21,233 nucleotides of DNA, taken from Nitrospirota bacterium (lineage in GTDB: Bacteria > Nitrospirota > Thermodesulfovibrionia > Thermodesulfovibrionales > Magnetobacteriaceae). The notes beneath the pieces are model-generated. The model was not told where the DNA came from, made no database searches, and saw only the letters and a list, made by a program, of their open reading frames with translations. Each line of letters starts with the position of its first letter. Within the stretch, counting starts at the first letter, position 1. Made by a program: the position numbers and the translations under genes. The stretch spans positions 1 to 21,233 of the forward strand of contig JADFXO010000027.1 in NCBI GenBank assembly GCA_015233485.1, read 5' to 3'. Shown piece by piece: positions 1 through 7,525 of this stretch.

Positions 1-619
1 GGACAAATGGATGAAGAAAGTCATAAGGAAAAACCTTAACATCAATAAAACCATAGTTTTCTAACAATCTTTTAATCGAGGTACGAAGAAAAGCTGTCTC
101 ATGAGGGACAACATGGCAGAGTGGACGGAGAAAGGCAATCTTTCTTTCTAAGAATACTTGAGGATTTAATATATTTGGCTCCGCAAACACAAGCTTACCA
201 TTGTATCTTAAAACGCGAAATAGCTCCCTTACAGCCACTTCTACATCAAGGTGATGCAGTACAGAGCTCCCAATTACTGTATCAAACGACAACTCTCTAT
301 AGGGTAAATCATGGGCATTTGCTTTTTGAAAAAAACAGTTTTGAACAACCCTTCTTTTAGCCAAGTCTAATAAATCATTACTTATATCTACAGCTGTTAT
401 CTTAGCTCCTGTTTTATCTATTTTTTCAGTAAATACACCTGTACCACAACCAATTTCTAGTACATCTTTATCAGGTAAAATTCCCCCTAATTTAATAAAA
501 TAATTTGCCCTTCTCTCAGCACGAACCATTCCGGCAGGTGAATTCCATCCCCATATATCTTCAGCCCTGTCTTTTATTTTTTTCCCTTGTACGAGCTCTT
601 TTTCTATTCTTGGGTTCAT
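1..619 (-). CDS. Class I SAM-dependent methyltransferase (3' end beyond window)
   Basis: About 206 residues are visible; the C-terminus lies past the left edge. Motif I (LEIGCGTG, residues 54-61) and the acidic loop at the end of strand 2 (AVDIS, 76-80) form a class I SAM pocket, followed by a motif IV/post-I region (FDTVIGSSVLHHL) as in small-molecule methyltransferases of the Methyltransf_11 type. The N-terminal stretch around residues 20-37 (AEDIWGWNSPAG, then RAERR) resembles methyltransferases common in cell-surface polysaccharide clusters. The ATG at 619 is the first start after an in-frame TGA and has only a weak purine-rich ribosome site. It sits 317 bp after the preceding gene, so it may have its own promoter. 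Inference: it methylates a sugar or lipid-linked intermediate; the substrate cannot be told from the sequence. Confidence 0.8.
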   Translation of the reverse strand, partial: MNPRIEKELVQGKKIKDRAEDIWGWNSPAGMVRAERRANYFIKLGGILPDKDVLEIGCGTGVFTEKIDKTGAKITAVDISNDLLDLAKRRVVQNCFFQKANAHDLPYRELSFDTVIGSSVLHHLDVEVAVRELFRVLRYNGKLVFAEPNILNPQVFLERKIAFLRPLCHVVPHETAFLRTSIKRLLENYGFIDVKVFPYDFLHPFV

Positions 620-747
620 ATTTCTTATTTTTGGGTAATTTCAGCATCATGAACATTTGTCTTTGCAAAACAGCCTCGATATATCATCCTAAATCTCATA
701 CATTTAAAGTAACATTGGTGTTGATTAAAATGCAAGAACAAACTAAT

Positions 748-790
748 GCCTCCCATGTTAGATTACTCAGTAGCTTTACGCGCAATTACC
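748..790 (-). repeat. Degenerate GTCATTGCGAG-type interspersed repeat
   Basis: Read on the minus strand, 790 downward gives GTAATTGCGCG, then a short AAAGCTACTGAG stretch and TAATCT. This matches in outline a dispersed bacterial intergenic repeat of general form GTCATTGCGAG...GAAGCGACGAAGCAATCT, known from many genomes. Several positions differ and no inverted partner copy is seen nearby, so it would be an old, decayed single unit. The match is from memory and was not searched. Confidence 0.35.
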
Positions 791-871
791 TTTTGGTTAG
801 ATGTTGTTAAGTGCATGAGTAGAACAATCATATCTATAAATGTAAATATTGCAAGACAAAATGGGTTTTTA

Positions 872-919
872 TCACTGAAAAACTGGCATAATGGTAACAT
901 ATCCTTTTAAATTACGCAT
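872..919 (-). pseudogene. 15-codon stub resembling a GT2 glycosyltransferase N-terminus
   Basis: Seventeen bases after the stop of the GT-C-like gene there is an AAGGAG ribosome site (926-931), six bases of spacing and an ATG at 919. The ORF encodes MRNLKGYVTIMPVFQ and stops at TGA. The VTIMPVF core is the typical first beta strand of family 2 glycosyltransferases (usually V-S/T-I-I-x-P-V-Y/F-N-E). After the TGA none of the three frames continues into GT2-like sequence. The simplest reading is that a glycosyltransferase gene began here and was lost except for its first codons. A leader peptide or chance ORF is the alternative. Confidence 0.35.
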
Positions 920-935
920 ACCAGACTCCTTGTAT

Positions 936-2876
936 TTATAACAAAAGTTTATAAATTATAATCTCATCTGGAAGTTCTTGTACTATACGCCCATACTTTT
1001 TCAAAAAATATTTCTGTTCGGATGTTCTTTTAAGATAAAGATTCAATAAGGATTGCACAGAGGCTGCTTTGTCATATTCACCTACTTGAATAAGGAAGTC
1101 AAACAGGTGTTTACGATCTGATATGGTTGATAGTTCTTCTTTTCCGTAAAAGACATAGTACTCGATATTGTTGGCATGTATTAATTGTTCCTCTCTATGC
1201 CAATCAGTAGAATAGCTCACTCCCCATCCTGCAAGTCCATGTATATCTTTACGGAGATAATAATTAGTAGTTATGGATTGATTGGCTACTGATGCGTTTT
1301 TTTCGAGATTTAAATTAATGTATTGAGTTACTGGATCCCAATAAGCCTTTGGAGTCGATATTGGTGGTACATGTACCCAACGCGATATATATTTAAATGC
1401 AAAACAAGTGTTAATAAGCCCTACAAGAAGAATTGCTGCCCACATCCATTGCTTGGCCTTCCTCTGCCATGTCGTAAAGATTCCAGATAAGGAAATAGCA
1501 TAAATAACTGTTGCAAATATTCCAAACTTGTACCAGATTGCAAATCTGCCGGCAATCTCTATTCCAAAATAGGCAATCATAGAGACAATCCAAAGAATAT
1601 TGGCATCTTGCCATTGCTTTTGTCTGAATCGTATCCAGTAGTAAACAGAACATGGCAATCCTATGAGAAATATAGGAGTAAGTCCAAAAAACCAAAAAGA
1701 TTCTTTATATGGAATAAACAAAGAAATGTAATAAAAAACAGTGGGCCAAAAATATCCTCTGTCACTCGGAACAGCAAAAACTGCCATTATTTCATCATAT
1801 AAAAGAAACTTGCAATACTTTGCAAAATCACCCTTGCTCATAAAAGGGAAAATTGGATTTCCATATTCCTTTAAATGATAGATTATCCATGGCGAGAAAA
1901 TAATTAAAGCAATAAAACAATAAACAAATACCGATCTGACCTTATCACGAAATTTCAATGGCCCCCAATATGCGAATAGTATACACAGGGAGGCAACCAA
2001 CGGGATACCGTAATATTTGCTACTCAGCATAAATCCCGCGAAAATTCCGGCACATATCAGATATTTTTCTAACATAGTATTCTTGTAAAGATAAATACAA
2101 TATAATGAGGCAAGCATAAAAACAGCTACTGCGGTATAGTCAAAGACATCCACAGGATGAGTACACAAAAAAGAACAACCGAAGTAAATAGCTACGGCCA
2201 TAAAAGCTGCAGCTATAGAGAAAACATCTCTGGCAATGATGTATATATACATTATCACCAATATTTGGGTCAGCCAATTAATCAAGTTAGCGCTACGGTC
2301 ATCTGACAGAAGTTTACCTATAAGAAAAAGCATATGGACTAACGAAGGATTATAAGATGATAAAACGTCGGTATCCCACGGTAAAGTTTTTGTATGGCCA
2401 AAGTGTTTTAGTATTATACAAGCCTTTGCATGTTGATAATGGTTAGTTATGACATCAGATCCCTTAGTAAAATTTAATGCAGCATATAACCATACAATAG
2501 ATGAAATGGCAACCAGTACGATTATTAATAATTCCTCTGCACTGACATCCCGAAAAGATACTTTAAATGAAGAGATTGAAAATGTATTTTTAAACCTAAC
2601 TGCAGAAAATATAGACAGTATAAGAAGGCATGACCAGAAATACACGGGTTGATAGCTGTCTCCTATTAATCCTGATATAAAAACAACTTGCCCTATAGCG
2701 CCTAACCCTAACGTCAAAGACAAAAGCGCCCTGACATACTGTGATATTGTTTTTCTGTCTTTGTCCAGGAGAGCAAATATCAGATCTCCAATCCCCCATG
2801 CAGAAAGGGTTAAAAGAAAGAAAACGATCATGGACACTAAAAGTTCAAATAGCTTAACTAAAAACAATTGGGTCAT
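936..2876 (-). CDS. Polytopic membrane protein, probable GT-C-fold glycosyltransferase
   Basis: A 646-residue protein with about a dozen hydrophobic segments over residues 8-500 and a soluble C-terminal domain of about 130 residues. The layout is that of GT-C enzymes (PMT/ArnT/GT39-like), which use polyprenyl-phosphate sugars on the outer face of the inner membrane. After the early transmembrane segments a polar loop carries Asp141, His146 and His149 (GSDVITNHYQHAK), a plausible catalytic-acid loop, followed by PWDTDVLSSYNPS (166-178), which is also reminiscent of this superfamily. The ATG at 2876 lies 9 bp after the small membrane protein gene. An O-antigen polymerase-like role cannot be excluded, since no Wzy is seen in the window. 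The fold is called from topology, not from clear homology. Confidence 0.65.
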   Translation of the reverse strand: MTQLFLVKLFELLVSMIVFFLLTLSAWGIGDLIFALLDKDRKTISQYVRALLSLTLGLGAIGQVVFISGLIGDSYQPVYFWSCLLILSIFSAVRFKNTFSISSFKVSFRDVSAEELLIIVLVAISSIVWLYAALNFTKGSDVITNHYQHAKACIILKHFGHTKTLPWDTDVLSSYNPSLVHMLFLIGKLLSDDRSANLINWLTQILVIMYIYIIARDVFSIAAAFMAVAIYFGCSFLCTHPVDVFDYTAVAVFMLASLYCIYLYKNTMLEKYLICAGIFAGFMLSSKYYGIPLVASLCILFAYWGPLKFRDKVRSVFVYCFIALIIFSPWIIYHLKEYGNPIFPFMSKGDFAKYCKFLLYDEIMAVFAVPSDRGYFWPTVFYYISLFIPYKESFWFFGLTPIFLIGLPCSVYYWIRFRQKQWQDANILWIVSMIAYFGIEIAGRFAIWYKFGIFATVIYAISLSGIFTTWQRKAKQWMWAAILLVGLINTCFAFKYISRWVHVPPISTPKAYWDPVTQYINLNLEKNASVANQSITTNYYLRKDIHGLAGWGVSYSTDWHREEQLIHANNIEYYVFYGKEELSTISDRKHLFDFLIQVGEYDKAASVQSLLNLYLKRTSEQKYFLKKYGRIVQELPDEIIIYKLLL

Positions 2877-2885
2877 TTTTTAGAA

Positions 2886-3128
2886 TCACCGTAATGAATG
2901 AATATATGTTCTGAATTTCATTATTTCTGACGCAATAGAACCATGTTTATAATAATTAAAAACCATATTTATTAAATACAATATTAATATTAAAACAATA
3001 AACACTGTATAGATGGCCTTGGTTAATGGAGATGGGATTGTTTTTTCTTTTTTCAATGGATTAGTTGTCTGCAATTTAATGAGAACGAGCCATATTAGCA
3101 GATTCAATAGTTTCCGATATTGATTCAA
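2886..3128 (-). CDS. Small single-pass membrane protein of unknown function
   Basis: An ORF of up to 80 codons between the GT-B-like gene and the GT-C-like gene. It has one strong hydrophobic segment (about residues 38-58, rich in I/L/V) flanked by a lysine-rich stretch (26-37) and a basic C-terminus (KFRTYIHSLR). There is no ATG: the longest form starts at TTG 3128, inside the preceding gene by 53 bp. Another in-frame TTG near 3074, just after that gene's stop, would give about 62 residues and keep the membrane segment. Neither has a good ribosome site. Tight placement between two polysaccharide genes supports a real gene, perhaps an accessory subunit of the GT-C protein, but no family is recognised. 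Confidence 0.45.
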   Translation of the reverse strand: MNQYRKLLNLLIWLVLIKLQTTNPLKKEKTIPSPLTKAIYTVFIVLILILYLINMVFNYYKHGSIASEIMKFRTYIHSLR

Positions 3129-4968
3129 TAAAAGAATTCATAGTTTCTTTATTTACAGGAGTGAAATACATGGCTCGTATTTTAGTACCAGTTATTCTGA
3201 ATTCCTCTCTTTTTTTGTCTGATACATTTAGATATTGATTAAGTTTCTCACCCATTTCAACATATGTAAACACTTCGCTTACAAATTCTATGTCCAATCC
3301 GTAAAGCATGTTATGATTTAAGGTGGTTTGTCTCATTGTGCAAATAACAGGTATTCCGTAGATTACGGCTTCTACTATAGCACTGGTATGGGCTGATATT
3401 ACAACATCGGCTTGTTTAAAAATATCTTCTAATTTACCGGTATAAATCTTGAAATTCTGTGGCCATCTCTTGCTACCAAACATACGAATTATAGTTTTTG
3501 GATTAAAACTATGATGAGGCTTGATGTGTATTATTCTGTGATAGTCGATTACTCTGATGCACTTATAAACATTTTCCAGTATTTCCATCGATTCAAAAAT
3601 AAAGCCTGGAAGAAGTACCAGGATTATTTTCCCTTTGCCTTTAACATCGTGATCTGTATTATTATTGGTTTGAAATAAGTGAGAATAACGTAAAGAGGCA
3701 CACACCTTGCATTTTATATTTTTAGTGTAAGTTAAAGCTTTTTCTATATTATTATTACTCATTTCAAGTAGAATATGAGGTGTAATACCGGCATCGATCT
3801 CCGACTGAATAGGATATAAGTTTAAAATATTTGGTGTATGTATAAACATTTGTACCCCTACGACCTTGATATCTGGAAAAGCTTTTCGCGTAGCAGCTAT
3901 TAACGCTCTGTCCAATACCTGATTTTCGTACCAATTAATCAACAGATCAAAATGAAAATTTATTTTGGCAAACTTAATAAATAATCGATATATCAAAATA
4001 GCCTCTATGGCCATCCATGAATTGAGATTATCTTCTTTCATTATAATAGAGATGTCCAAATTTCTAAAAGGTTTGGAGTTTATGTTTCTAAAAGGCGATC
4101 TCAACAGATAACCTAACGCAAATAAATAATCGTATATAGTTAAATAATCCTCTTTTATAATAAAAAAATTTTTGCTTTTGCGTATTTTCTTATATATAGA
4201 TAAATAAAAATATCGCATATCGACAAATATGGGATGAACAGCAATGGATATTCCTTTTTCGGACAAATAGTCATATAGATAGGGATAGTAACGATCGTTA
4301 AAATTTCCATTATCTGATAGACTATTAGAATAAATAAATGTATCTATAATTACAAATGGATTGTTTACTTTATTTGCTTTTTGGCCAACTTTACTTATAT
4401 AAGCACTTATAAAACGATTACTCATCCTCAACACTGAAGATACCAAATTCAAAACATATCGAACATATTTATTAAATGTTTCATAGACAAATATAATTGG
4501 ATTAATAAATTGTACTGAAATATTACGTTTTAATGCCCATACTTTAAAAAGTTTAACAAAGACTACAGACTCGATAAAAATTAGTTTAGGCACCTCATCA
4601 TTTTTTTGCCACAGCCTCTCGATTACATCTATATAGCAACAGTATCGAAACAAATTACTTGTATCTATATCCCTTGACGATATATTTCCAAACCACCATT
4701 CAATATTATGTCCATTCAATTTATTAATATCATCCATCCAAGCCATGAAATCATGACGTATGTCGTTGGAAACGTCATTTAGAATGCGTGTAATATCTAT
4801 TCGTTTAAATTTTTCTCCCAGTTCATATTCTATCTTACATAATCGTGAAAAATCTTCTGCAAAATATAACCATGAAATCTCCTTGTTATTAGGAAATAGT
4901 TTTTTTATCTTTGACATGTTACTGGTCGCAAGAGATATGATTAATTGTTTTTCTTCCGATTGTGTCAA
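3076..4968 (-). CDS. Putative GT-B-like glycosyltransferase of surface-polysaccharide type
   Basis: A protein of up to 630 residues. The C-terminal third has hallmarks of the CDP-glycerol glycerophosphotransferase / polysialyltransferase-like group of GT-B enzymes: a strand with HIKPHHS (481-487), an acidic strand-helix (DIFKQADVVI), and the donor-site motif SAHTSAIVEAVIYGIPVI (525-542). The N-terminal ~450 residues are poorly conserved, as expected for an acceptor domain. No signal peptide is evident. Start: an in-frame TAA directly precedes TTG 4968, with AGGGG about ten bases upstream; ATG 4917 (residue 18) is the other candidate and would give 613 residues. The gene looks more AT-rich than the kdsB-like block upstream. 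Donor and acceptor are unknown. Confidence 0.6.
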   Translation of the reverse strand: MTQSEEKQLIISLATSNMSKIKKLFPNNKEISWLYFAEDFSRLCKIEYELGEKFKRIDITRILNDVSNDIRHDFMAWMDDINKLNGHNIEWWFGNISSRDIDTSNLFRYCCYIDVIERLWQKNDEVPKLIFIESVVFVKLFKVWALKRNISVQFINPIIFVYETFNKYVRYVLNLVSSVLRMSNRFISAYISKVGQKANKVNNPFVIIDTFIYSNSLSDNGNFNDRYYPYLYDYLSEKGISIAVHPIFVDMRYFYLSIYKKIRKSKNFFIIKEDYLTIYDYLFALGYLLRSPFRNINSKPFRNLDISIIMKEDNLNSWMAIEAILIYRLFIKFAKINFHFDLLINWYENQVLDRALIAATRKAFPDIKVVGVQMFIHTPNILNLYPIQSEIDAGITPHILLEMSNNNIEKALTYTKNIKCKVCASLRYSHLFQTNNNTDHDVKGKGKIILVLLPGFIFESMEILENVYKCIRVIDYHRIIHIKPHHSFNPKTIIRMFGSKRWPQNFKIYTGKLEDIFKQADVVISAHTSAIVEAVIYGIPVICTMRQTTLNHNMLYGLDIEFVSEVFTYVEMGEKLNQYLNVSDKKREEFRITGTKIRAMYFTPVNKETMNSFIESISETIESANMARSH

Positions 4969-5048
4969 TTACGTTTTACCCCTATTACCACACATTGAGA
5001 GGAGTCTACCCCTTCTATAAAAAAAGGTGCACCTATTACCTCATCCAA

Positions 5049-5575
5049 TTAGTCTATTTCGTGTGTGAGACAAATATCCTCGATAATGAGTGCAGAGTTT
5101 CCATAGCTGTTGCCAAGAAGGATTTTATGTATGTCTTTTCCAATTTCGCGATGAGAAAAAGATGTTATTGATATACAGAGGTTGTTTTTCAGCCATTGTG
5201 CCGTTTCAGGCATAAGATATGGATTTCTCTGGGTATATTTGAGTACATCGTTGCTGCGATATTTATAAAAGCCTGTCCTGATGATAAGCAAATCAATATT
5301 TTGACCTGGGGAGATTGCAGTTTTTAGGTCATCGATCCCGATAATTTCGCCTTCTTCTTTAGGACAGTCCACAATGAACGGTTTAGTGAAGATTAGATCA
5401 TCAAAAGAATAATCAATGATAGCCTTGCCTGATTCAAAGATGTATCTATATGGGTACCACAGTGGTTTGAGATGGAGATAAGGCATGTGTTACATGAATC
5501 ACCTTTTTGTATTGCTTTCACTGGTTGTATGTTTACCGGTGCAGTACCAAGATAAAGTGGCATAGATGGACTCAT
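5049..5575 (-). pseudogene. Cyclase / kynurenine-formamidase-like metal hydrolase, frameshifted
   Basis: Two overlapping frames encode pieces of one cyclase-family protein (PF04199 type). Frame A starts at ATG 5575 (MSPSMPLYLGTAPVNIQPV) and reaches the metal-site core HCGTHID, then runs out of frame. Frame B resumes with IFESGKAIIDYSFDDL and continues to the normal C-terminus at 5049. The family motif is HxGTHxDxPxH; here sequence breaks off after the Asp at about 5441-5446 and the PxH part is gone, so roughly ten bases appear deleted rather than one. The family normally begins with a short strand ending in DLS/DMS; frame A has LYYNMSPSMP but no start codon before that Met, so the N-terminus may be damaged too. 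Almost certainly non-functional as written. Gene position suggests it once belonged with the sugar-acid genes upstream. Confidence 0.75.
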
Positions 5576-5680
5576 ATTATAGTATAACTTGATATATCTC
5601 AGCTTCTACCTCAGCTTTCCATTCTATCCACAACTTCATAAAGTCTGTTCTGGAGGATTTTCCAGAGGATAAAGTGGCAT
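5551..5680. repeat. 13-bp direct repeat pair flanking the cyclase 5' region
   Basis: GATAAAGTGGCAT occurs perfectly at 5551-5563 and again at 5668-5680, 117 bp apart. Each copy is followed within about ten bases by TCATATT. The first copy lies in the cyclase start region (minus-strand codons for MPLYL); the second overlaps the outer end of the nested inverted-repeat element. It may reflect a small duplication or slippage event in decaying DNA. Confidence 0.5.
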
Positions 5681-5790
5681 GGTTCATATTCCAGTTAACA
5701 GCTTGGAAATATTTTAGGGTGCAAAAAAATTTCCCATCCTCTATAACCCATTAAACTGTTAACTACTTTTTAGCCTTTATGAACCATGCC
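5676..5790. repeat. 115-bp nested inverted-repeat element (MITE-like or structured RNA)
   Basis: Three inverted repeats nest around one centre. The outer arms are GGCATGGTTCAT (5676-5687) and ATGAACCATGCC (5779-5790), a perfect 12 bp. The middle arms are AGTTAACAG (5693-5701) and CTGTTAACT (5756-5764), a perfect 9 bp. The inner arms are GGAAAT (5705-5710) and ATTTCC (5729-5734), a perfect 6 bp. The element lies between the phosphatase gene and the broken cyclase and encodes no protein. The perfect ends suggest a miniature transposable element; nesting also allows a long hairpin RNA. No clear target-site duplication is visible (AAAGT before, TATAT after). Confidence 0.6.
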
Positions 5791-5800
5791 TATATTCTTT

Positions 5801-6577
5801 TCATATACATAGTGTTTCTTTTGTGTTTGCTGCCCGTATAATGAACGAATGTTCCTTTTGTGTGTTATTCAACGTGTAAACCCCTCCGGCAGCCTTCACA
5901 AGAGCAATGCCTGCGGCGATGTCCCATATCTTTATATTATCTTCGGCATAAGCGTCCACTCTGGCCGATGCAACATATGCAAGTGACAATGCTGCAGAAC
6001 CTATAAGACGTACTTTTTTGTATCCAATAATTTTTCTTGAAAAGCTTACAATAGAATCTATTGTAAAATCAGTATCGACCGGAAAACCTGTACAAAGAAT
6101 GGCTTGTTCGGTTTTTGAAACGCTACTTACTTTTACAGGTAAGTTATTCAGCCACATTCCAGATCCAACAATACCGGAAAACATTTCCATATGTATAAAA
6201 TCAAAAACCACACCAAGAAGAGGTTTCAGACCATTCCACAAGGCTACCGAAATGCAACAAATCGGTATTCCCCTATGGAAATTGACGCTGCCATCTATTG
6301 GGTCAACTATCCATCGGTATTTTTCACCAGAGATTTGTCCATCTATGAGTCCACTTTCCTCAGCCAGAATAGAAAACTGAGAAAATTTCTTTAGTTTGTC
6401 TATAATACATAATTCAATGATTCTGTCTGCCTGAACTTTTATATCTTTTTTTGTATCAGCGACGGCTTCTCTCAGAATCCCGTTGTCTATGTCCGATAAT
6501 AAACGTGAAGCTCCATACACTGCATCCTGAGCTATTTCTAAATATTTAGAAAGACTTTCCATAACCTTTTTAGTCAC
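5801..6577 (-). CDS. Inositol-monophosphatase-family phosphatase
   Basis: A 258-residue protein, full length for the Mg-dependent, Li-sensitive phosphatase family (SuhB, CysQ, HisN and sugar phosphatases). The metal-site motifs are all present: Asp51 (VQADR), Glu73/Glu74 (LAEESG), the signature VDPIDGSVNF (91-100, Asp92 and Asp95) and WDIAAG (218-223, Asp219). Start: GTG 6577, five bases after the dehydrogenase stop, or ATG 6562 with AAGG only two bases ahead; GTG leaves more normal geometry. The family is broad, so the exact substrate is open. In this cluster, next to an SIS isomerase and a CMP-sugar synthetase, a sugar-phosphate or sugar-acid-phosphate phosphatase is the likely role, equivalent to the KdsC step. 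The fold is certain; the substrate is inference. Confidence 0.9.
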   Translation of the reverse strand: MTKKVMESLSKYLEIAQDAVYGASRLLSDIDNGILREAVADTKKDIKVQADRIIELCIIDKLKKFSQFSILAEESGLIDGQISGEKYRWIVDPIDGSVNFHRGIPICCISVALWNGLKPLLGVVFDFIHMEMFSGIVGSGMWLNNLPVKVSSVSKTEQAILCTGFPVDTDFTIDSIVSFSRKIIGYKKVRLIGSAALSLAYVASARVDAYAEDNIKIWDIAAGIALVKAAGGVYTLNNTQKEHSFIIRAANTKETLCI

Positions 6578-6582
6578 TTATG

Positions 6583-7512
6583 CTAAACGTATTGTCTCTT
6601 AAGAGCGGATATAAGATTTTCTACGGCTTCAAGCTCCATGTTTAAGCGTGTTTCTACTGTATAGGAGCCTATATGTGGTGTTAGTACAACTTTTTCATGA
6701 TTACAAAGCTGCCCATAGTATGGTTCATTCTTGAACGTATCGAGCCAGACACCGGCAACTTTGCCACTATCGAGTGCTTTAAGGAGATCGTCTTCGATAA
6801 TTACTCCTCCCCGTGCGGCATTTAACAGAAGAACACCATCTTTCATGAGAGCAAATTCTTTTTTACCTATAAGAGGCATCTCACCACTGCAATGCATTGT
6901 TATAATGTCTGCTATCCTTAAAGCATATTCTAAGTCCACCAAAGGTATATCGTTAATTGTACCATGTAAAAAAGGGTCTACGGCAACAACTTTAGCATTG
7001 AAATTTTTTAAGTATTCTCCTACTTTCTGTCCAATTTTTCCAAAGCCGATTATTACTATATTTTTATCTTTTATTTGCATGCCAGTTCTTTTGTTCCATT
7101 TTTTAGCATGCATATCGGAGTTCATTGGTAGAATAAGCCTTGCCAGTGATATAAGCGCACCAACAGTTAATTCCGCCACCGCAATAGTCGGTGCATCTGG
7201 TGTATTGAACACCTCGATATTCAAATCTTTAGCGGCTTCCAAGTCCACATTTGACAGACCAGAACCGCACCTGGATATTACTTTTAATTTTTACTTCTCC
7301 AAGACCTCCCTATCTAATTGTTCAAGACCGGCTATTAATCCTACGACATTATCATTCAACAATTGAATCGCTTCAGTCTTTTCAAGTTTACGGTTATAAG
7401 GATTTTCTATAACTACAAGTCCCTCTTGTTGTAAACGCAATAATGGCATTTTATCAGGTTGTGCAAACTTAGATGTACTGATTAATATTATCTTTCCTTC
7501 TATGATATTCAT
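6583..7512 (-). pseudogene. D-isomer 2-hydroxyacid dehydrogenase interrupted by in-frame TAA
   Basis: Codons from ATG 7512 to 6583 form one frame of about 310 residues encoding a phosphoglycerate-dehydrogenase-like protein, broken only by TAA at 7291-7293. Upstream: the substrate-domain half (MNIIEGKIILISTSKFAQPD...DREVLEK). Downstream in the same frame: KLKVISRCGSGLSNVDLEAAK, then the NAD Rossmann motif GFGKIGQKVGEYL and the catalytic triad Arg (NAARGGVI), Glu (TFKNEPY) and His (TPHIGS). The downstream part could only begin at an alternative start such as GTG 7248 and would lack much of the substrate domain. Ribosome site AAAGGAGG just before 7512 is very strong. The nonsense codon could be a real mutation, a suppressed stop or a sequencing error. 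Family role: NAD-dependent oxidation/reduction of a 2-hydroxy/2-keto acid, fitting a sugar-acid pathway. Confidence 0.8.
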
Positions 7513-7525
7513 TTTCCTCCTTTAA

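Larger units (their letters stand above)
620..935. other. Intergenic stretch with gene stub and degenerate repeat
   Basis: This is a 316-bp stretch with no intact gene. On the minus strand it starts with a well-formed ribosome site and a 15-codon ORF (872-919), continues through a degenerate interspersed repeat (748-790), and ends at the methyltransferase start. A possible minus-strand promoter for the methyltransferase reads TTGCAA, 16 bp, TATGAT, roughly around 825-855; this is weak in such AT-rich DNA. No convincing intrinsic terminator was found. The plus-strand ORF at 505-810 overlaps the methyltransferase coding region and resembles no family I know. Confidence 0.5.

Noticed and set aside
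763..900. 45-codon minus-strand ORF in the 620-935 gap
   Set aside because: The ribosome site is too close to the ATG, the frame runs through the dispersed repeat, and the translation has no recognisable family.
5020..5040. Palindrome AGGTGCACCT followed by a T run on the minus strand, as a terminator
   Set aside because: A stem of only about three pairs with a four-base loop is too weak for an intrinsic terminator. A 9-bp CCTATTACC direct repeat nearby (4981 and 5032) is short and may be chance.
5438..5450. Programmed ribosomal frameshift in the cyclase
   Set aside because: No slippery heptamer is seen at the break, and conserved motif residues (PxH) are missing, which frameshifting cannot restore.
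5577..5687. 36-codon minus-strand ORF starting MNHATLSSGK between the repeat element and the cyclase
   Set aside because: No ribosome site, no motif, starts inside the inverted-repeat arm and overlaps nothing conserved; considered a chance frame, though it could be the end of a fragment inserted with the element.
7291..7293. Recoding of the in-frame stop as selenocysteine or pyrrolysine
   Set aside because: The codon is TAA, not TGA or TAG, and the family has no catalytic residue at this place.
6731..7366. Plus-strand ORF of 211 codons
   Set aside because: It lies antisense to the dehydrogenase, which has clear catalytic motifs. Its translation has no recognisable motif and is rich in Ser/Thr as expected of a shadow frame.
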